Shown: positions 45,853 through 54,193 of the stretch, one piece after another
Layout: each line of letters opens with the position of its first letter
Position numbering within the stretch: position 1 is the first letter of the stretch
NCBI RefSeq assembly: GCF_900546705.1
Contig: NZ_URDP01000001.1
Span: 62,001 to 126,000 of the forward strand
Origin: an uncultured Oscillibacter sp.
GTDB taxonomy: Bacteria > Bacillota > Clostridia > Oscillospirales > Oscillospiraceae
Direction: 5' to 3'
DNA: 64,000 nt
Translations under genes and position numbers: made by a program
The notes under the pieces: model-generated
The model's database searches: none
Told to the model about the DNA's origin: nothing
What the model saw: only the letters and a program-made list of their open reading frames with translations

Positions 45853-46851
45853 TTATTTTCCGATGGTGGCCACAAGCACGGCCTTGATGGAGTGCATGCG
45901 GTTTTCCGCCTCGTCGAACACCACGCTGTGGCGGCTGCGGAACACCTCGTCGGTGACCTCCCGGATGTCCACGCCCTTGTCCTTCCACTCCTTGGCAAGC
46001 TTCGTCTCAAAGTCGTGGAAGGAGGGCAGGCAGTGCAGGTACAGCACATTGGGGTTGCCGGTGGCTTTGAGCGTCTCCTCTGTCACCCGGAAGGGAGAGA
46101 GCAGTTCGGCGCGCTTGGGGATCAGGTCTTCCTCGCCCATGGAGGCCCAGATGTCGCCGTAGATCACGTCCGCGCCCTGCAGGGCCGCGGGGTCATGGGT
46201 GATCTCGATGGTGGCACCGGTACCCAGGGCAATGTCCTGCACCCGGCGCACCAGGGCGTCGTCCATTTCCCGGGCCAGCTCCTGGGGTCCCAGACCCACA
46301 AAGTGCATGCCCATCTTGGCCGCACCGAACATCCAGGCATAGCACATGTTGTTGCGCACGTCGCCGGGGAATACCACTTTTACCTCCCGCAGGGGCTTGG
46401 AGCAGTGCTCCTCAATGGTCATCATGTCTGCGAGAATCTGGGTGGGGTGGTCCGCGTCGGTCAGGCCGTTCCAGACAGGTACGCCGGAATACTTGGCCAG
46501 GTCCTCCACCACTTTCTGCGCGTAGCCCCGGTACTCAATGCCGTCGAAAAAGCGGCCAAGAACCTTGGCCGAGTCCTCCAGGGACTCCTTCTTTCCCATC
46601 TGGGAGCTGCCTGCGTCCAGATAGGTCACATGGGCACCCTCCTGAGTGGCGGCCACCTCGAAGGAGCACCGGGTGCGGGTGGAAGTCTTTTCAAACAGCA
46701 GCACGATGTGCTTTCCCTCCAGGGCGTGACCGCAGATTCCGGCCCGGCGCTTGGCCTTCAGATCATGGCCCAGGTCCAGCAGATACCGGATTTCGCCGGG
46801 GGTGAAATCCTCCAGGGTAAGAAAACTGCGTCCTTTCAAATTGACAGCCAT
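45853..46851 (-). CDS. argF: Ornithine carbamoyltransferase
   Basis: 332 residues from the ATG at 46851 (AAGGAG 8 bases upstream). Carbamoyl-phosphate site STRTRCSF, the second site ADHPTQILADMMT, GDVRNNMCYA and the ornithine-site Cys in LHCLPSFHD are present. In the arginine deiminase pathway it splits citrulline with phosphate into ornithine and carbamoyl phosphate. The order with arcA and the transporter shows a catabolic copy, i.e. arcB, although the sequence alone cannot separate ArcB from ArgF. Confidence 0.97.
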   Translation of the reverse strand: MAVNLKGRSFLTLEDFTPGEIRYLLDLGHDLKAKRRAGICGHALEGKHIVLLFEKTSTRTRCSFEVAATQEGAHVTYLDAGSSQMGKKESLEDSAKVLGRFFDGIEYRGYAQKVVEDLAKYSGVPVWNGLTDADHPTQILADMMTIEEHCSKPLREVKVVFPGDVRNNMCYAWMFGAAKMGMHFVGLGPQELAREMDDALVRRVQDIALGTGATIEITHDPAALQGADVIYGDIWASMGEEDLIPKRAELLSPFRVTEETLKATGNPNVLYLHCLPSFHDFETKLAKEWKDKGVDIREVTDEVFRSRHSVVFDEAENRMHSIKAVLVATIGK

Positions 46852-46888
46852 AGTATACACTCCTTGTTTTTGATTTGAATTTGCCTTT

Positions 46889-48112
46889 TCAGGCCGGATC
46901 GTCCCGCCACAGCGGCATGGACATGCACCGGGGACCGCCCCGGCCGCGGCTGAGCTCCGCACTGGGGATGGTGTGGATGCGGACGCCTGCCTCCTCCAGC
47001 GAGCGGTTGGTCACATAGTTGCGGGAGTAGACCACCACCTCGCCGGGGGCGATGGCCAACGTGTTGGACCCGTCGCTCCACTGCTCCCGGGCGGCGTCGA
47101 TCTCGCTGCCCTGACCACAGGGAATCAGCGTCACGCGATCGAGTCCCAGATGCTCTTTGAGAATGTCCTCCAGCCGCCCGTCCTCCTGACGGATGGTCAT
47201 CTTCCGGTTCTCGTCCAGTTCCATGACGAACACGGTGATGCTGGAGAGAATGTTGGGGTGGACAGTGAACTTGTCCCGGTCCACCATGGTGAACACCGTG
47301 TCCAGATGCATGAACGAGCGGGTCTTGGGGATATTGAAGGCCAGAATCTTGCGGAAGGTCTTGCTCTGGGAGAGCACTGTCTCCGCCAGAGCGTCGATGG
47401 AGTCCTCCCGGGTCCGCTGGGAGATACCAACCGCCAGTACCTGGGGCGAGAGGACCAGAATGTCGCCGCCCTCCAGCGAGGTGGTCCGGCCCCGATCGTA
47501 CCAGCGGGGGGCGTTTTTGTAGAGGGGATGGTGCTCAAAGATAAACTTGCCGAAGAGGGTCTCCCGGTTGCGGGTGGGGGTGTGCATCTTGTGGATGGAT
47601 ACGCCGGTGCCGATGGTGGCAAAGGGGTCACGGGTAAAATAGAGGTTGGGCATGGGGTCCACGGCAAAGGGATAGCTGTCGGCGGCGGAGAGGTAGTCTC
47701 CCAGCCGTGCGCTGCCGGTGCGCAGCTGCTCCTTCCGCACGCCCGCCATCATGGTAGCCACCATCTCCCGGTCAGGCATGGCGGTCAGGTATTCCTCCAG
47801 ACTCTCCCGCATGCGGGCGTCCCGGAGGTCCGACTCGTCCAGGAATTGGCGGATGAAGTCCCGGCGCACGTCACCGTCCGTCAGTGACTCCACCACCAGG
47901 TCCCCAAGGTACACCACCTCCACGCCCTGGGCGCGCAGGCAGTCGGCAAAGGCGTCGTGTTCCTTTTGTGCTTCCTTCAGATAGGGGATGTCGTCAAACA
48001 GCAGCCGCTCCAGGTATTCGGGCATGAGGTTTTCCAGCTCCGCACCCGGACGGTGCAGCATAACGCGCCGCAGACGGCCGATTTCCGAGGTATTATGAAT
48101 CCCGGTTTCCAA
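46889..48112 (-). CDS. arcA: Arginine deiminase
   Basis: 407 residues from a TTG at 48112 with AAAGGAG about 10 bases upstream; an in-frame ATG at 48154 has no useful binding site. Family features: SEIGRLRRVMLHRPG at the N-terminus, PNLYFTRDPFATIG, EGGDILVLS, FMHLDTVFTMVD and the nucleophile Cys396 in GGPRCMSMPL. It hydrolyses arginine to citrulline and ammonia in the cytoplasm. It is first of three genes, and no carbamate kinase gene is within the window, so the ATP-yielding step must be encoded elsewhere. Confidence 0.96.
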   Translation of the reverse strand: METGIHNTSEIGRLRRVMLHRPGAELENLMPEYLERLLFDDIPYLKEAQKEHDAFADCLRAQGVEVVYLGDLVVESLTDGDVRRDFIRQFLDESDLRDARMRESLEEYLTAMPDREMVATMMAGVRKEQLRTGSARLGDYLSAADSYPFAVDPMPNLYFTRDPFATIGTGVSIHKMHTPTRNRETLFGKFIFEHHPLYKNAPRWYDRGRTTSLEGGDILVLSPQVLAVGISQRTREDSIDALAETVLSQSKTFRKILAFNIPKTRSFMHLDTVFTMVDRDKFTVHPNILSSITVFVMELDENRKMTIRQEDGRLEDILKEHLGLDRVTLIPCGQGSEIDAAREQWSDGSNTLAIAPGEVVVYSRNYVTNRSLEEAGVRIHTIPSAELSRGRGGPRCMSMPLWRDDPA

Positions 48113-48208
48113 TCTTGGATCACTCCTTTTTTGTCGCAGGGTTTGCTCTGACATAGAATCTGTGTTTTTTCCTGTTTCATGCACGGAAAGCGAAAAACAG
48201 GCAAAAAA

Positions 48209-48232
48209 AAGAACAGGCCGAAGCCTGTTCTT
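48209..48232 (-). terminator. Terminator of the DegV gene
   Basis: A perfect 10-base stem (48209-48218 with 48223-48232) has a CGAA/TTCG loop. On the minus strand it is followed by eight Ts, 22 bases after the DegV stop at 48255. Confidence 0.9.
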
Positions 48233-48254
48233 CTTCCATATGGATTTTTTCGGT

Positions 48255-49103
48255 TCAGTAGCCCAGAATCAGGCCTTTTTCCATGGCGTAGAAGCTGGTG
48301 AGTCCCCGGCAGGAGAGGATGTCCACGCTGCGCACAGGCAGGTCCTCCAAAATCTGCTGCTTGAGCTTGAGGGCACCGGCGAGATTTTCACAGTGGGAGA
48401 TGACCACCTCGGCACCGGTACAGTCTTTGCTCTGACGCATGAGCGCGGTAATGGCCTTGTAGGTCTTGGCCTCACCACGGGCCTTGTCTGCCACATGAAT
48501 GGTACCCTGAGGCGTGGCGTCGGCAATGACGTGGATGCCCAGGGAGTGGAGCAGCGTGCCCACCAGGGGACGCATCCGGCCGTTTTTAATGAGATTGTCG
48601 AAATTCTCCAGGGTAAAACAGGTGCGCAGGGCTGCCTGATGGAGCCGCAGCTCGTCGCAGATGCTCTCAAAGTCCTCCGGGCCGGAGGCGGCCTCCATCA
48701 GTGCCTGCGCCTTTCGGATCAAAAGCACCATGGCGCCGGCGGTAGCCTTGGAGTCAATGACGCAGATTTTTTTCTCCGGGTGCTCCTCCAGGGCCATCTC
48801 ACGGCCCATGACGGCGGCATTGTAGGTGCCGGAGAGATTGGAGGAGATGGTAAAGCACACGGTACAGTCCCCGTTTTCAAAGGCACGGGCAAAGGCCGCA
48901 GGGGAGGGACAGGCTGAGGAGGAGGCGGACTTTTCCGCCGCCATGGCGTCCAACAGATCGGGGACCACCAGCTCGTCGTTATCCAGGAACTCACGGGCAC
49001 CTACCTGCAGCCGCAGGGGAACGATCTCAAACCGGACAAGGTCGCTTTGGAAGGAGGACATGCGCAGGTCGCAGCTGCTGTCGCTGACAATATTCCAAGT
49101 CAT
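48255..49103 (-). CDS. DegV family fatty-acid-binding protein
   Basis: 282 residues. DegV start SDSSCDL (7-13), then FTISSNLSGTYNAAVM, which carries the conserved Ser/Thr lipid-head site, CVIDSKATAGAMVLLIRKA, and GRMRPLVGTLLHSLGIHV near the middle. Members such as FakB present fatty acids to a kinase FakA. No fakA is seen here, so the partner is elsewhere or the role differs. It has its own promoter, a palindrome in its leader and its own terminator, so it is monocistronic. Confidence 0.93.
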   Translation of the reverse strand: MTWNIVSDSSCDLRMSSFQSDLVRFEIVPLRLQVGAREFLDNDELVVPDLLDAMAAEKSASSSACPSPAAFARAFENGDCTVCFTISSNLSGTYNAAVMGREMALEEHPEKKICVIDSKATAGAMVLLIRKAQALMEAASGPEDFESICDELRLHQAALRTCFTLENFDNLIKNGRMRPLVGTLLHSLGIHVIADATPQGTIHVADKARGEAKTYKAITALMRQSKDCTGAEVVISHCENLAGALKLKQQILEDLPVRSVDILSCRGLTSFYAMEKGLILGY

Positions 49104-49117
49104 ATAAAACTCCTTAT

Positions 49118-49140
49118 AATCTGGTTTTTGAAACCAGATT
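49118..49140. promoter_or_regulatory. Perfect palindrome in the DegV leader
   Basis: AATCTGGTTT (49118-49127) and AAACCAGATT (49131-49140) are perfect arms with a 3-base centre. It lies between the DegV promoter -10 and its ribosome binding site, so it can act as an operator or an RNA hairpin. On the plus strand it is followed by six Ts. Confidence 0.6.
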
Positions 49141-49149
49141 TTTTCTTAA

Positions 49150-49178
49150 ATCATAATACGGAATCGGGGGTTTGTCAA
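49150..49178 (-). promoter_or_regulatory. Promoter of the DegV gene
   Basis: On the minus strand a perfect TTGACA (49173-49178) and TATGAT (49150-49155) are 17 bases apart. Confidence 0.75.
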
Positions 49179-49197
49179 TGGCTAAAGCGGCAGTGGA

Positions 49198-49226
49198 TTG
49201 ACAAATTCCAAGGATGGTGTTATGCT
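49198..49226 (+). promoter_or_regulatory. Promoter of the marR-MATE operon
   Basis: TTGACA (49198-49203) and TATGCT (49221-49226) are 17 bases apart, followed immediately by the tandem 14-base repeat. Confidence 0.75.
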
Positions 49227-49234
49227 TTCAAATG

Positions 49235-49263
49235 GTTTTAAAAAGAACTGTTTTAAAAAGAAC
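49235..49263. repeat. Tandem 14-base direct repeat, candidate MarR operator
   Basis: GTTTTAAAAAGAAC occurs twice, at 49235-49248 and 49250-49263, separated by one base. Each copy contains the palindromic core TTTTAAAA. It lies between the promoter -10 and the marR start, the standard location for autorepression. Confidence 0.65.
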
Positions 49264-49277
49264 GAATGGAGGCGCCT

Positions 49278-49724
49278 ATGGAGTTTTCGCAGCTTTTGCA
49301 GGCGGCGCGCCAATTTGAACGGATGCTGGCTCAGCAGCTGGCCCCGCTGCTGGAGCGCACGGGATTGACCATGGGTGAGGCGCGGGTACTGCTCTTTCTT
49401 GCCAATAATCCCGGCTGTGACACCGCCCGGGATATGGCGGCGGTGCGGGGACTTGGGAAATCCCAGGTGTCCCAGGCAGTGGAGCTGCTGGTGGGAAAAG
49501 GGCTTTTGGAGCGGTGTCCCAGCCAACGGGACCGGCGGATCGTCCATCTGGCCATCACCGGGGCGGGATGGCCCACGGCACGGAAGATTCAGGCGGTGCA
49601 GGCCCGGTGCGGACGGGCGCTGCTGGAGGGACTGACGGCGGAGGAGACGCAGACCCTGCGGGTCATTCTGAGAAAAATCGTGGCCAACAGTGAAAAGCTG
49701 GCCGGAGAGGAGCGGGAACAATGA
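49278..49724 (+). CDS. MarR family transcriptional regulator
   Basis: 148 residues from the ATG at 49278, just after GGAGG; the in-frame ATG at 49266 overlaps that site. The winged HTH reads LTMGEARVLLFLANNPGC, DMAAVRGLGKSQVSQAVELL and wing CPSQRDRRIVHLAIT. It is short-spaced with a MATE exporter (4-base ATGA overlap), the usual arrangement where a MarR protein represses its own efflux operon and releases on binding the exported compound. Confidence 0.94.
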   Translation: MEFSQLLQAARQFERMLAQQLAPLLERTGLTMGEARVLLFLANNPGCDTARDMAAVRGLGKSQVSQAVELLVGKGLLERCPSQRDRRIVHLAITGAGWPTARKIQAVQARCGRALLEGLTAEETQTLRVILRKIVANSEKLAGEEREQ

Positions 49725-51100
49725 AGCGGGACAATGTGGATCTGGGCAGCGGGAAAGTCAGCCGTCTGCTGTTTTCTCTGGCCATGCCCACCATCACCTC
49801 CCAGATCGTCAACATGCTGTACAATCTGGTGGACCGGGTGTACATCGGTCACATGACCCCGGTGGATACGGTGGGCAAGCTGGCGCTGACCGGCGTAGGC
49901 GTGTGTCTGCCGGTGATTATGGTGGTGTCGGCGTTTGCGGCACTTCTGGGCATGGGCGGTGCCCCCCGGGCATCCATTGCCGAGGGCCGGGGCGAAAAGG
50001 CCGCCTCGGAGCGGATTATGGGCAACTGCTTTACCATGCTGGTCATTGTGTCGCTGGTGCTGACGGTGGTGCTGCGGGTGTTTGCCCGGCCTATGCTGCT
50101 GACCTTCGGTGCCAGTGAAAATACCATCGGGTACGCCCTGGACTACATGAACATCTACGCTCTGGGCACGCTGTTCGTCCAGGTTACTCTGGGCATGAAT
50201 GCCTATATCACGGCGCAGGGATTTACTACTGTCAGCATGCGGACGGTGCTCATCGGCGCCATCTTGAATACGGTGCTGGACCCCATTTTCATCTTCGGCC
50301 TGGATATGGGAGTCAAGGGGGCGGCGCTGGCCACCATCCTCTCTCAGGCGGTGTCGGCAGCGTGGGTCATCCGGTTCCTGCGGAGCAAACAGACCAAGTG
50401 GCGCCTGGAGGGGAAAAACCTGCGGCCCCGGGCCAAGGTGGTGCTGCCCTGCCTTGCGCTGGGCCTGTCTCCCTTTATCATGCAGTCCACGGAGAGTTTG
50501 ATCGCCATCTGCTTCAACTCCTCGTTGCTCAAATACGGCGGCGACATCGCTGTGGGTGCCATGACGGTGCTCACCAGCATCATGCAGTTTGCCATGATGC
50601 CCCTCCAGGGGTTGACTCAGGGTGCCCAGCCCATTGTCAGCTACAATTACGGCGCCAAAAAGCCGGAGCGGGTCCGGGAGGCCTTCAAGTGCCTGCTCAA
50701 GGCCTGCGTGGTGTATTCCATGTGCCTTTGGCTGCTGGTGCAGCTGTTCCCCCGCATGTTCATCCTGATCTTCAACAGTGATTCCACGCTGGTGGATTAT
50801 GCTTCCTGGGCCCTCAGAATCTATATGGCGGCCACCGGTGTGTTCGGCGTGCAGATCGCCTGCCAGCAGACGTTCATTGCCCTGGGAAATGCAAAGACAT
50901 CGCTGTTTCTGGCGGTGCTGCGGAAGATCATCCTGCTGATCCCGCTGATCTATATCCTGCCCCACTTCTTTACCGATAAGGCGTTTGCGGTGTTCCTGGC
51001 GGAGCCGGTGGCGGATATTCTGGCGGTGTGCACCACGGCCACCATGTTTTTCTTCCAGTTCCGGCGGAGTATGGCGGAGCTGGAACATCCCAAGCAGTGA
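49721..51100 (+). CDS. MATE family multidrug/metabolite exporter
   Basis: 459 residues with 12 predicted membrane helices in two similar halves. MATE features are GSGKVSRLLFSLAMPTITS, QIVNMLYNLVDRVYIGHM, GMGGAPRASIAEGRGEKA, GFTTVSMRTVLIGAILNTVLDP and the mid-protein PFIMQSTESLI, MPLQGLTQGAQPIVSYNYGA. It exports cationic drugs or metabolites driven by Na+ or H+. Coupled to the marR gene upstream and ended by a strong terminator. Confidence 0.94.
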   Translation: MKRDNVDLGSGKVSRLLFSLAMPTITSQIVNMLYNLVDRVYIGHMTPVDTVGKLALTGVGVCLPVIMVVSAFAALLGMGGAPRASIAEGRGEKAASERIMGNCFTMLVIVSLVLTVVLRVFARPMLLTFGASENTIGYALDYMNIYALGTLFVQVTLGMNAYITAQGFTTVSMRTVLIGAILNTVLDPIFIFGLDMGVKGAALATILSQAVSAAWVIRFLRSKQTKWRLEGKNLRPRAKVVLPCLALGLSPFIMQSTESLIAICFNSSLLKYGGDIAVGAMTVLTSIMQFAMMPLQGLTQGAQPIVSYNYGAKKPERVREAFKCLLKACVVYSMCLWLLVQLFPRMFILIFNSDSTLVDYASWALRIYMAATGVFGVQIACQQTFIALGNAKTSLFLAVLRKIILLIPLIYILPHFFTDKAFAVFLAEPVADILAVCTTATMFFFQFRRSMAELEHPKQ

Positions 51101-51139
51101 AAAAAGCTCCCTGCGCACATTCCGCAGGGAGCTTTTTTT
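51101..51139. terminator. Bidirectional terminator between the MATE and NCS2 genes
   Basis: Arms 51101-51115 and 51123-51137 are perfect and flanked by an A-run and a T-run. It overlaps the stop codon of the convergent NCS2 gene. Confidence 0.92.
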
Positions 51140-52496
51140 ACTTTTTCTCCCGGGGCAGAACCAGGTTCAGCAGCACAGCCATGATGGTGGCCACCACTAC
51201 GGGGGATTTGCCGAAAATCATGGTGAAGCTGTCGGGGAACTGGCTCAGGGACTCAGCCGCCTGGGAAATGCCAACGCCCAAAGCAGCGGACAGACCTACA
51301 ATGGTGGTATTGCGGGCGGTCAGATCCTGGGAAGCAATGAGCTTCATGCCGGTCATGGCGATGGTGGAGAATACGGTCACCGTGGCGCCGCCCAGCACGC
51401 ACTGAGGGATCGTGGTCAGAATGGCGGCAAACTTGGGGGATACGCCTGCCAGCAGCAGAAAGCCGCCGGTCAGGGCAAACACCGTCCGGTTGATGACCTT
51501 GTTGGTGGTGACGATGCCCACGTTCTGGGAATATGTAGCGGTGGGAAGGCCGCCGAAGAGGGCAGTGAGGATGTTGCTGACGCCGTAGGCAATGATGCCG
51601 CCCTGCAGTTCCCGGTCGGTGGGATCGCGGTCCATGCCGCCTACCGTGGTGGCTGTGAAGTCGCCGATAGCCTGAATGGAGTTGATGGCAAACAGCAGCC
51701 CGATGGCAATGCAGGAGGCGGGATCAAACGTGACGCCGAAGTGCAGGAAGCGGGGCAGGGAGAACCAGGCCGCCTCGCCCACGCTGGAAAAGCTCACCAT
51801 ACCGAAACACACGGCGGCCACCACGTAGCCGAAGAGCATGCCGATGAGAATGGAGGCCAGCTTGCAAAGACCCTTGGCAAAATGGTTGAGAATAATGACC
51901 ACGGCAAGCGTCATGGCAGCCACCAGCCAGTTCTGCCAGGAGCCGTAGATCAGGGACTCGGAGGCGCCGGAGGCGGCAATGGCCTCGGCGGTGTTGGCAG
52001 TTCCGCCGGCCATGTAGTTGATGGCGGTGGGATAGAGGGAAAGACCGATGGTGAACACCACCGTACCGGTGATGACCGGCGGGAACAGCAGCCGGATCTT
52101 CTTGACAAAAATGCCCACCAGGACGGCAACCACGCCGCCGACGATCATGGCGCCGGCAATGGCCGCCACACCGCCGCCCGAGGAGGCGATGGCCTGCATG
52201 CTGGGCACATAGGCAAAGCTGACGCCCAGAATCACGGGCAGGCCGGAACCGAAGTAGCGGCTGATGGGGAACAGCTGCAAAATGGTGCACACGGCGGACA
52301 TGACCAGGGACGCCTGGATCAAAAGCACACGATCGGCCTGACTGAGGCCGACGGCGCCTGCAATGATGATGGGCGGCGTGACGCAGCCGACGATCATTGC
52401 AACCAGATGCTGCAATGCCAGGGATACAGAGGTACCAAGAGGGGGTCTGCCGGTAAATTGAAACAGGAGATCACGACCGCGGGGAGAAGATTCCAT
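51138..52496 (-). CDS. NCS2 family nucleobase:cation symporter (xanthine/uric acid or uracil permease)
   Basis: 452 residues with 12-14 predicted helices. NCS2 features are LALQHLVAMIVGCVTPPIII near the N-terminus, the QASLVMSAVCTILQLFP helix, AINSIQAIGDFTATTVGGMD and the signature region GGLPTATYSQNVGIVTTNKV. The TYSQNVG form is closer to the xanthine/urate (UapA-like) branch than to uracil permeases (usually GGxPxTTYGEN). No purine riboswitch fits its 40-base leader. Monocistronic. Confidence 0.92.
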   Translation of the reverse strand: MESSPRGRDLLFQFTGRPPLGTSVSLALQHLVAMIVGCVTPPIIIAGAVGLSQADRVLLIQASLVMSAVCTILQLFPISRYFGSGLPVILGVSFAYVPSMQAIASSGGGVAAIAGAMIVGGVVAVLVGIFVKKIRLLFPPVITGTVVFTIGLSLYPTAINYMAGGTANTAEAIAASGASESLIYGSWQNWLVAAMTLAVVIILNHFAKGLCKLASILIGMLFGYVVAAVCFGMVSFSSVGEAAWFSLPRFLHFGVTFDPASCIAIGLLFAINSIQAIGDFTATTVGGMDRDPTDRELQGGIIAYGVSNILTALFGGLPTATYSQNVGIVTTNKVINRTVFALTGGFLLLAGVSPKFAAILTTIPQCVLGGATVTVFSTIAMTGMKLIASQDLTARNTTIVGLSAALGVGISQAAESLSQFPDSFTMIFGKSPVVVATIMAVLLNLVLPREKK

Positions 52497-52536
52497 AACG
52501 ATGGCTCCTTTCGGGTTAGTTTCTCAATACAACTGT

Positions 52537-52564
52537 ATCATAACACAAGAAATTGTAAAAGCAA
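52537..52564 (-). promoter_or_regulatory. Promoter of the NCS2 gene
   Basis: On the minus strand TTGCTT (52559-52564) and TATGAT (52537-52542) are 16 bases apart, about 40 bases before the ATG. Confidence 0.65.
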
Positions 52565-52600
52565 ACAAAAATTTTTTAGAAAAAACAAAAATTTATTGCA

Positions 52601-52633
52601 AAATGGGCACCCGGATTTTCCGGGTGCCCATTT
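52601..52633 (-). terminator. Terminator of the amidohydrolase operon
   Basis: A perfect 15-base stem (52601-52615 with 52619-52633) has a 3-base loop, 12 bases after the stop at 52646. A short T-run follows on the minus strand. Confidence 0.8.
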
Positions 52634-52645
52634 GTGGATGGGAAT

Positions 52646-54088
52646 TTATTCGGGAATGGTGGGAACCGCATCGGGGGGGATGGGGCACACATAGCCGTCG
52701 GCGGTGCGGCGGCGGAACTCGGCCTTGGCCTCCTCCAGCAAAGCGGGATTGGTCATCAGGTCGATGACGGAGGCGCAGAGCACCTTGCCGGCGTGGACGG
52801 CGCCCTTGTGGCCCAGATCTGTGCGGCCGCAGGAAACATTCTGCCAGCTGTGGCCGGGACAGCCGTTGGGCCAGGTGGCTACATGGATCTGACCGGTGGG
52901 GCACTGCCAGCTTACGTCGCCCACATCCGTGGAGCCGGGCTCGAAGGCGTCACCCTGGTACAAAGGCACCAGGAAGCTGTTCATGGCGTGGCCCGCCTCC
53001 CGGTGCATCCGGAGGGCCTCCTGGGCATAGGCGGGGTCGAAATCACTGCCGATGCCGGGGGCGCTGTCGCTGCCGGGATAGGTCTTGGACAGCTGATCGG
53101 CAAAGGCCAGCTCCTCCGACGTATAGGAGGGAACGCCCAGGGCTTGGAAGTTCTCGTAGAGCACCTTTTCCAGAGCCCGGTTGGTAACCGTGTCCGCCAG
53201 GCCGTCAATGAAGCGCTTTTCATAGGTGGTCTCCGTCATCAGCGCGGCGCCCTCCGCGATTTTGTCCACGCGCTTCTGGAGCTCCACTGCCTCAGCCACA
53301 TGGTTGGAGCGTACCATATACAGCACACTGGCCTTGGGCTGCACCACGTTGGGGCTGCGCCCGCCGGTGTCGGTGATGGCGTAGTGGACCCGGGCCTTGT
53401 CGCTCATGTGCTCCCGCAGGAACTGAACACCGATGTTCATCAGTTCCACGGCATCCAGGGCACTGCGGCCCCGTTCAGGGGCGCCGGCGGCGTGAGAGGC
53501 CACACCGGTAAACAGGTACTGGGTCTGAATGCAGGAGTTGGAAGAGCCGGTGACCACTTCGTTGACGTCCTTGGGATGCCAGGTCAGCGCCGCGTCCAGG
53601 CCGTACCACAATCCCTCCCGGGCCATGAACGCCTTGGCGGCGCCGCCCTCTTCACCGGGGCAGCCGTAGAGGATCACGGTGCCGGGGGTCTTGGTGGACT
53701 CCAGATACGCCTTGACACCCAAAGCCGCGGCCAGAGCGCCGGCGCCCAGCAGGTTATGCCCGCAGCCGTGTCCGCAGCCGCCGGGGGTGCGCTCCTTCCG
53801 CTCCAGGCTTCCGCCCTCCTGGGAGAGGCCGGAGAGAGCGTCGTACTCGGCCAGCAGGCCGATGACGGGACGGCCGCTGCCGTAGCTGGCGGAAAAGGCG
53901 GTGGGGATGTTGCAGATGCCCTTTTCCACCGTGAAGCCCTCCTGCTCCAGAACCTGGCAGTACAGCGCGGCAGAGCGGTCCTCCTGAAGGGACAGCTCCG
54001 CGTAGTCCCAGATCTGATCGGCCACCTGCCCGATAAGGTCGGCCTTGGCCTCCACAGCGGCTACGGCCGCTTGCTTTTCTTGGGTCAT
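52646..54088 (-). CDS. M20 family amidohydrolase, AbgB-like
   Basis: 480 residues. M20/AbgB features include GLLAEYDALSGLSQEGG, the metal motif GGCGHGCGHNLLG, YGCPGEEGGAAKAFMA with the catalytic Glu, DAALTWHPKDVN, and GSTDVGDVSWQCPT in the second half. AbgB acts on p-aminobenzoyl-glutamate; relatives cleave N-acyl amino acids or indole-acetyl-aspartate, so the substrate here is open. The gene lies behind the amino-acid ABC importer on the same strand. A terminator-like hairpin between them suggests reduced readthrough, and no separate promoter is obvious. A role in releasing or processing an imported amino-acid conjugate fits. Confidence 0.9.
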   Translation of the reverse strand: MTQEKQAAVAAVEAKADLIGQVADQIWDYAELSLQEDRSAALYCQVLEQEGFTVEKGICNIPTAFSASYGSGRPVIGLLAEYDALSGLSQEGGSLERKERTPGGCGHGCGHNLLGAGALAAALGVKAYLESTKTPGTVILYGCPGEEGGAAKAFMAREGLWYGLDAALTWHPKDVNEVVTGSSNSCIQTQYLFTGVASHAAGAPERGRSALDAVELMNIGVQFLREHMSDKARVHYAITDTGGRSPNVVQPKASVLYMVRSNHVAEAVELQKRVDKIAEGAALMTETTYEKRFIDGLADTVTNRALEKVLYENFQALGVPSYTSEELAFADQLSKTYPGSDSAPGIGSDFDPAYAQEALRMHREAGHAMNSFLVPLYQGDAFEPGSTDVGDVSWQCPTGQIHVATWPNGCPGHSWQNVSCGRTDLGHKGAVHAGKVLCASVIDLMTNPALLEEAKAEFRRRTADGYVCPIPPDAVPTIPE

Positions 54089-54151
54089 ACCATGTTGCTC
54101 CTTTCTTTCTCGCAGATGAAATGGCGGGGGGCGTCCGGCGCCCCATGAAAA

Positions 54152-54178
54152 AGGGCACGCACTTTCGGTGCGTGCCCT
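54152..54178 (-). terminator. Hairpin after the ABC ATPase gene
   Basis: A perfect 11-base stem (54152-54162 with 54168-54178) is followed on the minus strand by five Ts, before the AbgB-like gene. A second GC-rich hairpin lies just beyond. Confidence 0.75.
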
Positions 54179-54193
54179 GGGAAAAACCGGGAA

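Noticed and set aside
52497..52645. Purine riboswitch upstream of the NCS2 permease
   Set aside because: The promoter leaves only about 40 leader bases, too few for a purine aptamer, and no conserved core is visible.
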